A DNA stretch of 64,000 nucleotides, from contig JAHYJM010000006.1 of NCBI GenBank assembly GCA_019428945.1, positions 1 to 64,000 on the forward strand, read 5' to 3'. Below are positions 49,652-59,982 of this stretch, one piece after another. Below the pieces are notes generated by a model. It made no database searches and was not told the DNA's origin. It saw only the letters and a list, made by a program, of their open reading frames with translations. The stretch comes from Bacillota bacterium (GTDB taxonomy: Bacteria > Bacillota > Dethiobacteria > DTU022). A program made the translations under genes and the position numbers. Numbering within the stretch: the first letter of the stretch is position 1; each line of letters starts with the position of its first letter.

Positions 49652-51540
49652 CTAGCGTGAGTTTACTAAACCAACTACTAAAAACGCTGTAATTACCGGT
49701 AAAATAGCCATTTTTAGCGTATAAACTAAAATAAATTGAATGAAAACGCCTATTGACAGAGCTTTACGAGTAGTGTATAAACTAAATATGGCTACTATTC
49801 GCAAAAGCAAGGTCGGCAAGTATACATACTGGCAGATTGTCGAGTCTAAAAGAATCGACGGCAAACCCCGTCCGATCGTGCTGGCTCACCTGGGCACTGC
49901 TGAACAACTTCTGTATAAACTAAGCAAAGGCCCTTTGGAGCAGAAAATCCGTTCAGTATCGCACGGAGCAGTTGAGCTTCTCTACAAGGCCGCAACTAGT
50001 TTGGAGCTGCCATATATATTTGAGCAAATCTTTCCTGCTCAGAAACGAGACGGTTTAAAGGTTGGCCAAAGCCTGCTAGTGGCGGCATTACACCGGGCAA
50101 TCAGCCCGGGCAGCAAAAGAGCGTTTGCCAGCTGGGCTTCTGGGACAAGCTTAACAGAATTTATTAACTGTAACCCGAAAGCTTTAGGCAGCCAACATTT
50201 CTGGGACCAGATGGAAGCTGTAAACGTCGAACAGCTGGCTGCAGCCGAAAAGCAGATCACCTTAAAGCTGATCGAACAAAATCTTTTTTCACCCCGGCTG
50301 CTTTTCTATGACCTGACTAATTTTTTCACCTATATTGCCTCAAAAAATGAGCGGGCTGACCTGGCCAAAAGAGGTCACAACAAACAAAAGCGTCATGATT
50401 TAAGACAGTTTGGCTTGGCCCAGGTGGTAACAAAAGATTTCCTGCTGCCGATTTTCTCGGAAATATATGAGGGAAACAGAACTGATAAAGAACTCTTCAT
50501 TCCCTTTCTAACCCGGCTAAGAGAAAAACTGGCCGAGCTAAATGTTTCTTTAGAAGAGATCACCTTAGTATTTGACAAGGGTAGTAACAGCAAAGGTAAC
50601 TTTAATGAGCTCGATCAGAAAAACATCCATTACGTGGCTTCACTTAGTTCCGCTTATCACCCGGAACTGCTGACAGTACCGCTGGAACACTACCGTGAGG
50701 TAGCTTTAGGCGACCAGTCTCTACCCTGTTACCGGACCTGCTGTGAGGTCTGGGGTAAAAAAAGAAATGTGCTGATTTATTTAAGCGAAAAGCTGCGTCA
50801 GGGTCAGATCCGCGGCTTGACCCAGTCTTTAGAAAAAAAGTATGCTCTTTTAAAAGAGTTAAAAAACAAACTGAATAACCCGCGGGCCCATAAAAAAAAG
50901 CAAGAAACGGTGCAAAACAAGTTAAATGAAATCCTTAAAGGTGAACGCGGCCCGGAATTGATCAAGGTAAGTATCATTGATCAAGGTAACGGACGTTTCG
51001 ATATTGACTGGGAACTTGACCTCTTGGCCTGTCTTTATGTTACCGAAGAGATTTTCGGTAAAAAAATACTGGTCACCTCCCAGGATGACTGGAGTGATGC
51101 TGAAATAGTAAACGCCTATTTTGGCCAGAGCAATGTTGAACGTGTTTTTAAGCATTTGAAAAATCCTTATCATAATGCAGTGCAGCCCCAGTATCACTGG
51201 ACAGATCAAAAGATTAAGGTTCACACCTTTATTTGTTTAACCGGCCTTTTATTATCCCAGTTATTGTGGAAAAAAGCTAAAGATTTGGGCTACACTTACA
51301 GCATCGAAAGCTTAATTGATATGCTCTCAGATATCCGTAAAGCAGATATCGTTACTCTTACCGGCTTAAAAGGCAAGCCAGCTAAAGTGTCGCAGCTCGA
51401 AGAGATGGAACCGGAATTAAATAAACTTTATCAAGAACTGCTCGGGTCGTTTTAGTTTATACAGCGCAGATCGCTCTAAAGGCCTGATATCATTGAGCAA
51501 AACGCTTATTTGGCTTTTTTAGTTAGTAAACTCACGCTAG
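49652..51540 (+). mobile_element. Complete IS1634-type insertion sequence
   Basis: 18-bp perfect terminal inverted repeats CTAGCGTGAGTTTACTAA at 49652 and (inverted) at 51540 flanking an intact transposase ORF. Confidence 0.88.
49788..51455 (+). CDS. IS1634 family transposase
   Basis: MATIRKSKVGKYTYWQIVESKRIDGKPRPIVLAHLG...; FYDLTNFF, SNVERVFKHLKNPY. ORF track start is 49740; internal ATG at 49788 preferred. Confidence 0.85.
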   Translation: MATIRKSKVGKYTYWQIVESKRIDGKPRPIVLAHLGTAEQLLYKLSKGPLEQKIRSVSHGAVELLYKAATSLELPYIFEQIFPAQKRDGLKVGQSLLVAALHRAISPGSKRAFASWASGTSLTEFINCNPKALGSQHFWDQMEAVNVEQLAAAEKQITLKLIEQNLFSPRLLFYDLTNFFTYIASKNERADLAKRGHNKQKRHDLRQFGLAQVVTKDFLLPIFSEIYEGNRTDKELFIPFLTRLREKLAELNVSLEEITLVFDKGSNSKGNFNELDQKNIHYVASLSSAYHPELLTVPLEHYREVALGDQSLPCYRTCCEVWGKKRNVLIYLSEKLRQGQIRGLTQSLEKKYALLKELKNKLNNPRAHKKKQETVQNKLNEILKGERGPELIKVSIIDQGNGRFDIDWELDLLACLYVTEEIFGKKILVTSQDDWSDAEIVNAYFGQSNVERVFKHLKNPYHNAVQPQYHWTDQKIKVHTFICLTGLLLSQLLWKKAKDLGYTYSIESLIDMLSDIRKADIVTLTGLKGKPAKVSQLEEMEPELNKLYQELLGSF

Positions 51541-51591
51541 GAAGATATTTATAAAAATTTTACAAACGGACTTAGCAAACCATTTTAAGCA

Positions 51592-51640
51592 GTAAGGAAA
51601 AGGTTTCGAAGTTTAAAAAACTCCGAAACCTTTTCCTTAC
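51592..51640 (-). terminator. Long near-perfect hairpin directly after tRNA-Arg
   Basis: GTAAGGAAAAGGTTTCG...CGAAACCTTTTCCTTAC, 17-bp arms plus inner GAGTTT/AAACTTC. Confidence 0.6.
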
Positions 51641-51718
51641 TGGTGCGCCCGGCAGGATTTGAACCTGCGACCTCCTGATTCGTAGTCAGTTACTCTATCC
51701 AGGCTGAGCTACGGGCGC
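51641..51718 (-). tRNA. tRNA-Arg(ACG), CCA encoded
   Basis: Cloverleaf read by hand: GCGCCCG...CGGGCGC acceptor, loop CTACGAA, T-arm GCAGGTTCAAATCCTGC. Confidence 0.93.
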
Positions 51719-51721
51719 ATG

Positions 51722-51815
51722 TGGCGGAGAGAGAGGGATTCGAACCCTCGAAGCAGGCTTTTACCCACTTAATCGCTTAGCAGGCGACCGCCTTCGACCT
51801 CTCGGCCATCTCTCC
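51722..51815 (-). tRNA. tRNA-Ser(GCT), CCA encoded
   Basis: GGAGAGA/TCTCTCC acceptor, loop CTGCTAA, long variable arm, GGTTCGAATCC. Confidence 0.94.
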
Positions 51816-51825
51816 GTATATTTAG

Positions 51826-51912
51826 TGGCGGAGGGGGTGGGATTCGAACCCACGGCCCTTTCGGGTCACTAGTTTTCAAGACTAGCTCCTTAAACCGCTC
51901 GGACACCCCTCC
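51826..51912 (-). tRNA. tRNA-Ser(TGA), CCA encoded
   Basis: GGAGGGG/CCCCTCC acceptor, loop CTTGAAA, long variable arm, GGGTTCGAATCCC. Confidence 0.94.
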
Positions 51913-52299
51913 CAAATGCGGATTGGTATTTTTCAGTAACTAGTTTAAGCACTTTATAGAATACACTATGAACTACATTTTTGTCAAAACCAAATTACCA
52001 TAAAACCCTAATTTTTAGCCTTAAAAGTACGCCATTAATCAAGAACAATATAATACTACATGTTACTCAGATATTCAACTAATTTTCTTCAGGCATAGTT
52101 ACTATTAAACCTAATGTAACTAAAAAACAATCTGTTTGTAATGCTCCTGTAACTTTGATGCTATATAGTAATAAATGAGTTGACCCCCTCTTTTTATATA
52201 TATTGATTGGGCACAGTTGATACTGTGCCCTCTTTCTTATACACACCGTAAACATATCAGTGGACCTTGTATAATTGTAACTATTGATGTTACGTTTTT

Positions 52300-52872
52300 T
52301 CAGCTTATCTTTTTCATTAACCAAGCCATGTTCGTACCTAGTTCCTGCATTATTTGAATCCCTTCCTCGTCGGATTCTACATCTCCTATATCCCTGCCTA
52401 TACCAAGGTTCCAGTAGATCGAGCCAGGGACTATCATTCCATTGATAAAAAAGAAATTGTTAATCGCCTGGAATACATTCATCGAACCTGCCCTGCGAGC
52501 TACGGTTACTGCTGCCCCTACTTTTCTTCTCAACAAGCCACCGTTTCCTTTAATAACATAACCTGCTCTATCAATTAAAGCCTTGGTTTCAGCAGTCATA
52601 CCGGCAAAATATGTGGGTGAACCGATTATGATACCGTCAGCTTCTATCATTTTCTCAATACATTCATTAATAATGTCGTCATCAAAAACACAGCGTTTAT
52701 TTAGATTTTCTCTACACTTGAGGCAGGCAGTACAGCCTCTTTTTATTTGACCTGCGATATTTATTACTTCACTTTCTATTCCTGCTTCTTCTATCTTGCT
52801 CAGTACCTGGTTTATCAGAATGTTTGTATTGCCATCCTTACGTGGGCTACCATTAAAAGCAACTACTTTCAT
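52300..52872 (-). CDS. Flavodoxin-fold NAD(P)H-dependent FMN reductase / iron-sulfur flavoprotein-like
   Basis: MKVVAFNGSPRKDGNTNILI; CTACLKCRENLNKRCVFDDD; GSPTYFAGMTAETKALIDR. Confidence 0.85.
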   Translation of the reverse strand: MKVVAFNGSPRKDGNTNILINQVLSKIEEAGIESEVINIAGQIKRGCTACLKCRENLNKRCVFDDDIINECIEKMIEADGIIIGSPTYFAGMTAETKALIDRAGYVIKGNGGLLRRKVGAAVTVARRAGSMNVFQAINNFFFINGMIVPGSIYWNLGIGRDIGDVESDEEGIQIMQELGTNMAWLMKKIS

Positions 52873-52950
52873 TTGAACATCTCCTTCATAACTATTTAAC
52901 TCTACCTTTGATACCATTTCATATTCTGAGCGCGTTCGGCCACCCAATAA

Positions 52951-53526
52951 TTAAGATGGCAGGCCAGTAAAACGGTTTCTTCTTAAACGTTTATAAATCC
53001 TGACCATTATAATTGTTAATAAAATAAACACCATTATGGCTATGACTGGAACAAGTATGGAAAGAATAGAAAGAACAAAAGCAGCAACACTTTCAAATAT
53101 AGACAGAAGCGGGTTTACAAACCCTCCGGTAGTAGCTGTGGAACCGGTATGTGCGGTATTGCTGATAACAGTTCCACCAAAAGCTGACCCACCTCCCAGT
53201 ATTATAGCCAAAGCCCAGGTAAGCATTGGAGACAATTCTACCATTACCGATGCAGCGATTAACATTCCGGCAAGTATTTTGATCGGCGTGGCAGCAATAC
53301 CTAGTAGATTATCGATGTAAGGGAAAAAGTAAGCCCCGGTTTCAAGCACAGCAGCAATAGTTAGTGCTGCAAATGCCGGATAAGTTCCTATCCAGGCAAA
53401 ATTTGGAGACAATTCTACCCAGCCAGCCAGTGAACACCCGCTAAGGACTAATAGTGGAATGAAAAGACGGAAACCAGTTGTTGCGCTTAAACTGATACCA
53501 ATTAATATGCTTAGTAAAATTTCCAT
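52951..53526 (-). CDS. DUF4126 family membrane protein
   Basis: SATTGFRLFIPLLVLS, NTAHTGSTATTGGFVNPLLSIFESV. Confidence 0.75.
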   Translation of the reverse strand: MEILLSILIGISLSATTGFRLFIPLLVLSGCSLAGWVELSPNFAWIGTYPAFAALTIAAVLETGAYFFPYIDNLLGIAATPIKILAGMLIAASVMVELSPMLTWALAIILGGGSAFGGTVISNTAHTGSTATTGGFVNPLLSIFESVAAFVLSILSILVPVIAIMVFILLTIIMVRIYKRLRRNRFTGLPS

Positions 53527-53688
53527 AACCTCTCCTTGCCACCCCTTGCAGCATCGCAAATCCAACTATCGTTACTTACAAAGCTATTAATTCTTTACAG
53601 AAATTTATTATCCTTCAAATTATACTCTACCTGTATAGCAGGTTTTCACAATTTATTATCGAAAACAATTAATATTCAAAGGTTACAG

Positions 53689-54147
53689 ATGGGAGTGATA
53701 AAGGTGAAGATTTTAGTCTGCACGGATGGATCGGAGTATAGTCAAAAAGCTTTAAAGCAAGCTTCGCTGATCGCCGAAGGTTGTAATATTGATGAAGTGG
53801 CTATCATTCATGTATATGAAAATAAGCAAACTGAATCTCCCTTGTTTATATCATCTGATAAACAGGCTGAATTAATCAGACTGGTAGCAGAAGAGCTTCA
53901 GGTAGAAAGAAAAAAGATACTTGAAGACGCTTTGACATTTTTTAAGGAGAAAAATATTAAACTACGAACAATTTTGAAAGAAGGCCACCCTTCTCATACA
54001 ATTGTCAGTGTAGCTGCCGAGGAAGGATTTGGTATGATCTTTATCGGCAGCAGGGGGTTAAGCGGTTTGGAAAAAGTATTTCTTGGCAGTGTAAGTAACG
54101 CGGTCGCCCAGGAAGCAAAAAATTGCAGCGTTGTAATCGTTAAATAA
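53689..54147 (+). CDS. Universal stress protein
   Basis: VKILVCTDGSEYSQKAL; GMIFIGSRGLSGLEKVFLGSVSNAVAQEAKNCSVVIVK. Confidence 0.92.
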   Translation: MGVIKVKILVCTDGSEYSQKALKQASLIAEGCNIDEVAIIHVYENKQTESPLFISSDKQAELIRLVAEELQVERKKILEDALTFFKEKNIKLRTILKEGHPSHTIVSVAAEEGFGMIFIGSRGLSGLEKVFLGSVSNAVAQEAKNCSVVIVK

Positions 54148-54254
54148 ACCATTGCTGTTAATCAAATATGCAGCCTCTCACACATTTAAGGGAACCAATC
54201 CTGGTTTCATTCTGTCACAGCTAGTAGAGTAATATGAAAGGGGTGGCAGCTTAA

Positions 54255-55496
54255 ATGAGTGAAATAAAGAGGTTCGCTGCATTAAGTTTATTAATTACGT
54301 TTTTGCTGTTGTTAATTATCGGAGGCGGATGCAGTTTGAGAGGCTCAGAAAGCCTGGCGGCGCCGGTAGAGGAGCTTGATCAGAGACTTGTAGACGCCAA
54401 TAACGGCTTTGGCTTTCACCTCTACAGTGAGCTGATTTTGGCAGAACCTGATGTAAACCTATTAATTTCACCTTCAAGTATTATTACCGCCCTGGCTATG
54501 ACCTATAATGGAGCTGACGGGGAAACTCGCGAGGCCATGGCAAATGCCCTTAAACTGGGAGAAATGAGCATGGATGAGGTCAACAGAGCTTTTGCAAATC
54601 TGCTCACTATTCTGCAAAACCCCGACCCTGAAGTAGAACTGGCTGTGGCAAATTCACTCTGGGCGCGGGAAGGTGTCGACTTCTATGAAGAGTTTCTTGA
54701 ATGTAACCGCGAATTTTATAATGCAGAAGTTGCAGAGCTTGATTTTGACAATGCCGGAGCGGCTGATGTCATTAACAGATGGGTAAAAGAACAGACCAGG
54801 GATAAAATTGACGGGATTGTCGAACCGCCGATTAATCCGGAAACAATTTTATTCCTGATTAATGCCATTTACTTTAACGGTGATTGGTCGGTACCCTTTG
54901 ACCCTGACAATACGACAGATGTTGAATTCTCATCGTCAGATGGTAGTAAAAGCGAACATCCGCTGATGTTTAGAAACGACGATTTCCGTTATTATGAAAA
55001 TGACCTGTTCCAGGCTGTAAGCCTGCCTTACGGTAAAAACGAGAGAGTCAGCATGTATGTATTACTTCCAGTTGAAGAGAAAGGACTTGAACAGCTGTAT
55101 GCGGAGCTTAACAACGCCAACTGGAACAGCTGGGTCAATTCTTTCAGAACTATGGAGGGAGAGCTAGGCCTGCCGCGCTTTAGATTTGAATATGAAACTT
55201 CGCTTAATGATGCTTTGAAGGCACTCGGCATGGGTATCGCCTTTGATGAAAATGCGGCTGATTTCAGCGGAATGAGACCGACTCCGCCAAGTCTCTTCAT
55301 CAGCGAGGTTAAACATAAAGCTTTTATTGATGTTAATGAAGAGGGCACAGAGGCAGCGGCAGTAACCTCGGTTGAAGTAAGCGAAACGGCAATGCCCGAG
55401 ACTTTCTCTATGATTGTAGACAGACCATTTTTCTTCGCAGTTGCCGATGACATGACAGGAACCATTCTCTTCATGGGTTCTGTACTGAAGCTTTAA
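54255..55496 (+). CDS. Serpin-family lipoprotein
   Basis: Lipobox GGGC; NLLISPSSIITALAMTYNGADGETREAM; FIDVNEEGTEAAAVTSVEV hinge; DRPFFFAVADDMTGTILFMG. Confidence 0.93.
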   Translation: MSEIKRFAALSLLITFLLLLIIGGGCSLRGSESLAAPVEELDQRLVDANNGFGFHLYSELILAEPDVNLLISPSSIITALAMTYNGADGETREAMANALKLGEMSMDEVNRAFANLLTILQNPDPEVELAVANSLWAREGVDFYEEFLECNREFYNAEVAELDFDNAGAADVINRWVKEQTRDKIDGIVEPPINPETILFLINAIYFNGDWSVPFDPDNTTDVEFSSSDGSKSEHPLMFRNDDFRYYENDLFQAVSLPYGKNERVSMYVLLPVEEKGLEQLYAELNNANWNSWVNSFRTMEGELGLPRFRFEYETSLNDALKALGMGIAFDENAADFSGMRPTPPSLFISEVKHKAFIDVNEEGTEAAAVTSVEVSETAMPETFSMIVDRPFFFAVADDMTGTILFMGSVLKL

Positions 55497-55540
55497 TCAG
55501 CGGCGCCTGCACCGAATCATAAAAGCTAATCATAAATTGT

Positions 55541-55573
55541 AGGGGACAGACCCTAAACCGGGGCCTGTCCCCT
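55541..55573. repeat. GGGGACAG...CTGTCCCC palindrome (REP-like or terminator)
   Basis: aggggacagaccctaaaccggggcctgtcccct followed by ttttg. Confidence 0.55.
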
Positions 55574-55594
55574 TTTTGGGTCAATAAGTAAAGC

Positions 55595-56682
55595 TTACTC
55601 TGTCTCTGTCAGCCTAATATGCTCATAAGTGTGGTTGATGATAATTTTAAGCACAGTAAAAGTTGGCACTGCTAAAATAATGCCAAGCAAACCGCCAAGA
55701 CGACCTGCAACAAGTACAATCAGGATAATTGCCAGGGGATTTAAAGACATTTTCCGACCCATAATCTGTGGTGATATGACCAGGCTTTCAAGCTGCTGCA
55801 CTATTACTATGACCACAATCACCTGCAGCATCAGCAGTGGTGAATCGAGCAGACCGACAAAGGCGGCTGGAATTGCGCCGATAAATGGTCCTAGAAAGGG
55901 AACAACATTGGTAATCATGATAAATATTGAAAGGATAAGGGCAAACTCAAGGCCGATCACAAGAAAACCTATATAAGCCAAAACACCAACAAACAAGCAA
56001 ACCACACTAAGTCCCTGGAAGTAGGAAGCAAGCATTTTATTCATCTCAGCCAGAGCCCTGTTGATTTTATCGGCATATTTTTCAGGAGCTATCTTAGTAA
56101 TTGCGTCAGGAATCATATTTTTGCCTTTCTCTTTAAGCATGTAATAGAGCAGAAAAGGCACTATGACAATAGTCATGAATATGCCGGTTATAAAATCAAA
56201 AAGATTAGATATGCTGGTGACAATGCCTGTAACCGCAGTGTATGCCGTCGAAGTGAGACGATTTGTAAGGTTATTCAGATCGAGGGCATCAATATTGAGA
56301 AACCTGGCAACCAGGGGATTACCCTCAATACTTTCTAACAAACGCTTCAAATTTTCAACTTGATCCGGTAAGCTCACGATAAGCTTGGTAATTTCGGCTG
56401 ACAATATAGGCCCTATGGCCAGCCCAAGCAAAGTCAGCAAGCCGATAATAATCAGGAAAACAATTATTATAGCCAGGGGTCGGGGCACTTTGCGGCTGCT
56501 TAACCAATCACTTAATGGATATGTGAAATAATAGAGAATACCGGCGATCAGGAAAGAGATAAAGAGAGCTTCAAAAGCTACAACTAAAGGCATGAAAATA
56601 AAGGTAATCTGGCTGCCGATATAAATAATCAGGAATACAAGGAGAATGCCGATTCCCGCTTTAAAGAGCTTTGAATCCCACA

Positions 56683-56683
<1 letters not shown>
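55595..56683 (-). CDS. AI-2E family transporter (PerM-like)
   Basis: 362 aa, multi-TM; ITNVVPFLGPFIGAIPAAFVGL, SPQIMGRKMSLNPLAII. Confidence 0.9.
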
Positions 56684-58026
<1,343 letters not shown>

Positions 58027-58193
58027 CTACCCTCAGGGTGGAGCAAAACCGGACATCCAACATTTAGTCTAATTAATATTCTTAACTACGAATCCGACAA
58101 CAGCTATACTGTGTATTGATAAACTATTCCACAACGCAGATAATTTGTTAATTTCTTCTTTTTAATTTTTGTTTCTTGCTAACTTATTTCATA

Positions 58194-59906
58194 CTACATT
58201 TCTTCCGGAGCGACTATGCCAAGCAGGGCCAGCCCGTTGGCAATAACCTGTCTTGTTGCGCTGATCAAAAGCAATCGTCCCTGCTGCAGTTCCCCCTCAC
58301 TGCTAAGCACCGGACAGTTATGGTAAAACCGGTTAAATTCGCGGGCAACATCGATCAGATAGCGAGCCAGGATTGAAGGGCGGTAATTATCCGCCGAAGC
58401 AATAATTTTGTCAGGCAGCATAGCCAGAGTTTTGATCAATACCGTTTCTTCTTCCTCAACAAGCAAGGTTGCAGCGCTGTCATTCCACAGCTTTTGTTCT
58501 GCGCCTGCTTTACGCATTATGCTGCAAATTCTGGCATGGGCATATTGGATATAAGCGGCGGTTTCTCCCGAAAAATCAAGCACTTTCTCCCAGTCAAATT
58601 CAATATTTTTAATACGGTCATTGCTTAGGTCTCCAAAACGGACCGCGCCTAATCCAACCGCTTTGGCAGCGCTTTCTTTATCATCAAGATCAGGATTTTT
58701 CTCTTCGATTATTTCCCGGGCCATATCTATTGAACGTCTGAGCACTTCTTCCAGTAGAATTATTTTGCCGGCACGTGTCGACATGCGCCCCTCTTTGAAA
58801 CGAATCAGGCCAAAAGGAACATGAACACAGTTTTTAGCCCATTCGAACCCCATCAGTTCCAGCAGTTTAAAAAGCTGTTGGAAGTGAAGAACCTGCTCAG
58901 CCCCCACCACATAAAGAGAGAGGGCAAAATCAAATGTATCGTGTCGGTAAATGGCCGCAGCCAGGTCGCGGGTGATGTATAAAGTGGCGCCGTCTTTCTT
59001 GCGCAGCATAACCGGCGGTAAGCCGTGCTGTTCAAGATCTACGATCAGGGCTCCTTCGCTTTCTTTGGCTATCCCTTTATCTTTCACCAGCTCAATCACC
59101 TGGTCGAGCATTTCATTATAGTGGCTTTCTCCGTGATAATGCTCAAATTCGATGCCAAGCAAATCGTAGATCAGGGCATAGTTTTCAAGGCTTAGCTTAC
59201 GAAAGCGGTTCCAGTATGAAACTGCTTCCTGATCACCTTCTTCGAGGCGCTTAAACCAGGAGCGGGCCTCATCATCAAGATTAGCATCTTTTTCAGCTTC
59301 CTGGTGGAATCTCACATACAGTTTATACAAATAGTCGACAGGGTCTGCTTCAAGTTTTTCTTCTTCACCCCAGAGTTCAAAGGCGACAATAAGTTTGCCG
59401 AACTGGGTTCCCCAGTCACCAAGATGGTTAATACCGATGCTGTTGTAACCGAGCGCTTTGAAAATCAGGTACAGCGAGTGCCCAATCACAGTTGATCTGA
59501 TGTGCCCTACCCCAAAAGGTTTGGCTATATTGGGGGAGGAGTAATCTATGGGCACATTTCTGCCCAGCCCAAGGTTGGTATGACCATATTTGTCACCCTG
59601 ATCCCATACCTGCTGCAATACCTCACGTCCATAAGCGGCAGGAGCAAGATAGAAGTTAAGATAAGGGCCTCTTGGCTCAGCTTTGCTCCAATACCGGCCT
59701 TTTTTATCGGATAACTTTTCAGCCAGATCGACAGCAATCAGTGGCGGCGCTTTTTTAAGCTTTTTTGCAAGTGTATAACATGGGAAAGCATAATCGCCGT
59801 ATTCCGATTCAGGGGGCACTTCCAGAAGGTTTACTACCTCGGCGGGGTCAAGATCAACCAGAGGCGATAGAATATGACCGATTTCTTCTTTAAGCTTTTG
59901 CATCAA
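58194..59906 (-). CDS. argS: Arginyl-tRNA synthetase
   Basis: SSPNIAKPFGVGHIRSTVIGHSL (HIGH-type), VGAEQVLHFQQLF, KEGRMSTRAGK. Confidence 0.97.
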   Translation of the reverse strand: MMQKLKEEIGHILSPLVDLDPAEVVNLLEVPPESEYGDYAFPCYTLAKKLKKAPPLIAVDLAEKLSDKKGRYWSKAEPRGPYLNFYLAPAAYGREVLQQVWDQGDKYGHTNLGLGRNVPIDYSSPNIAKPFGVGHIRSTVIGHSLYLIFKALGYNSIGINHLGDWGTQFGKLIVAFELWGEEEKLEADPVDYLYKLYVRFHQEAEKDANLDDEARSWFKRLEEGDQEAVSYWNRFRKLSLENYALIYDLLGIEFEHYHGESHYNEMLDQVIELVKDKGIAKESEGALIVDLEQHGLPPVMLRKKDGATLYITRDLAAAIYRHDTFDFALSLYVVGAEQVLHFQQLFKLLELMGFEWAKNCVHVPFGLIRFKEGRMSTRAGKIILLEEVLRRSIDMAREIIEEKNPDLDDKESAAKAVGLGAVRFGDLSNDRIKNIEFDWEKVLDFSGETAAYIQYAHARICSIMRKAGAEQKLWNDSAATLLVEEEETVLIKTLAMLPDKIIASADNYRPSILARYLIDVAREFNRFYHNCPVLSSEGELQQGRLLLISATRQVIANGLALLGIVAPEEM

Positions 59907-59982
59907 TAATCTCCTTGCGCTTTTTCACTTATTCTAGCCTAAAGAAGAGCGCTTGACAAATAGAATTCGGTTTCCACAACGC

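Noticed and set aside
49740-49788. Upstream start (MKTPIDRALRVVYKLN) for the IS transposase
   Set aside because: It lies across the subterminal repeats; the ATG at 49788 (MATIRKSK) matches the usual family N-terminus better.
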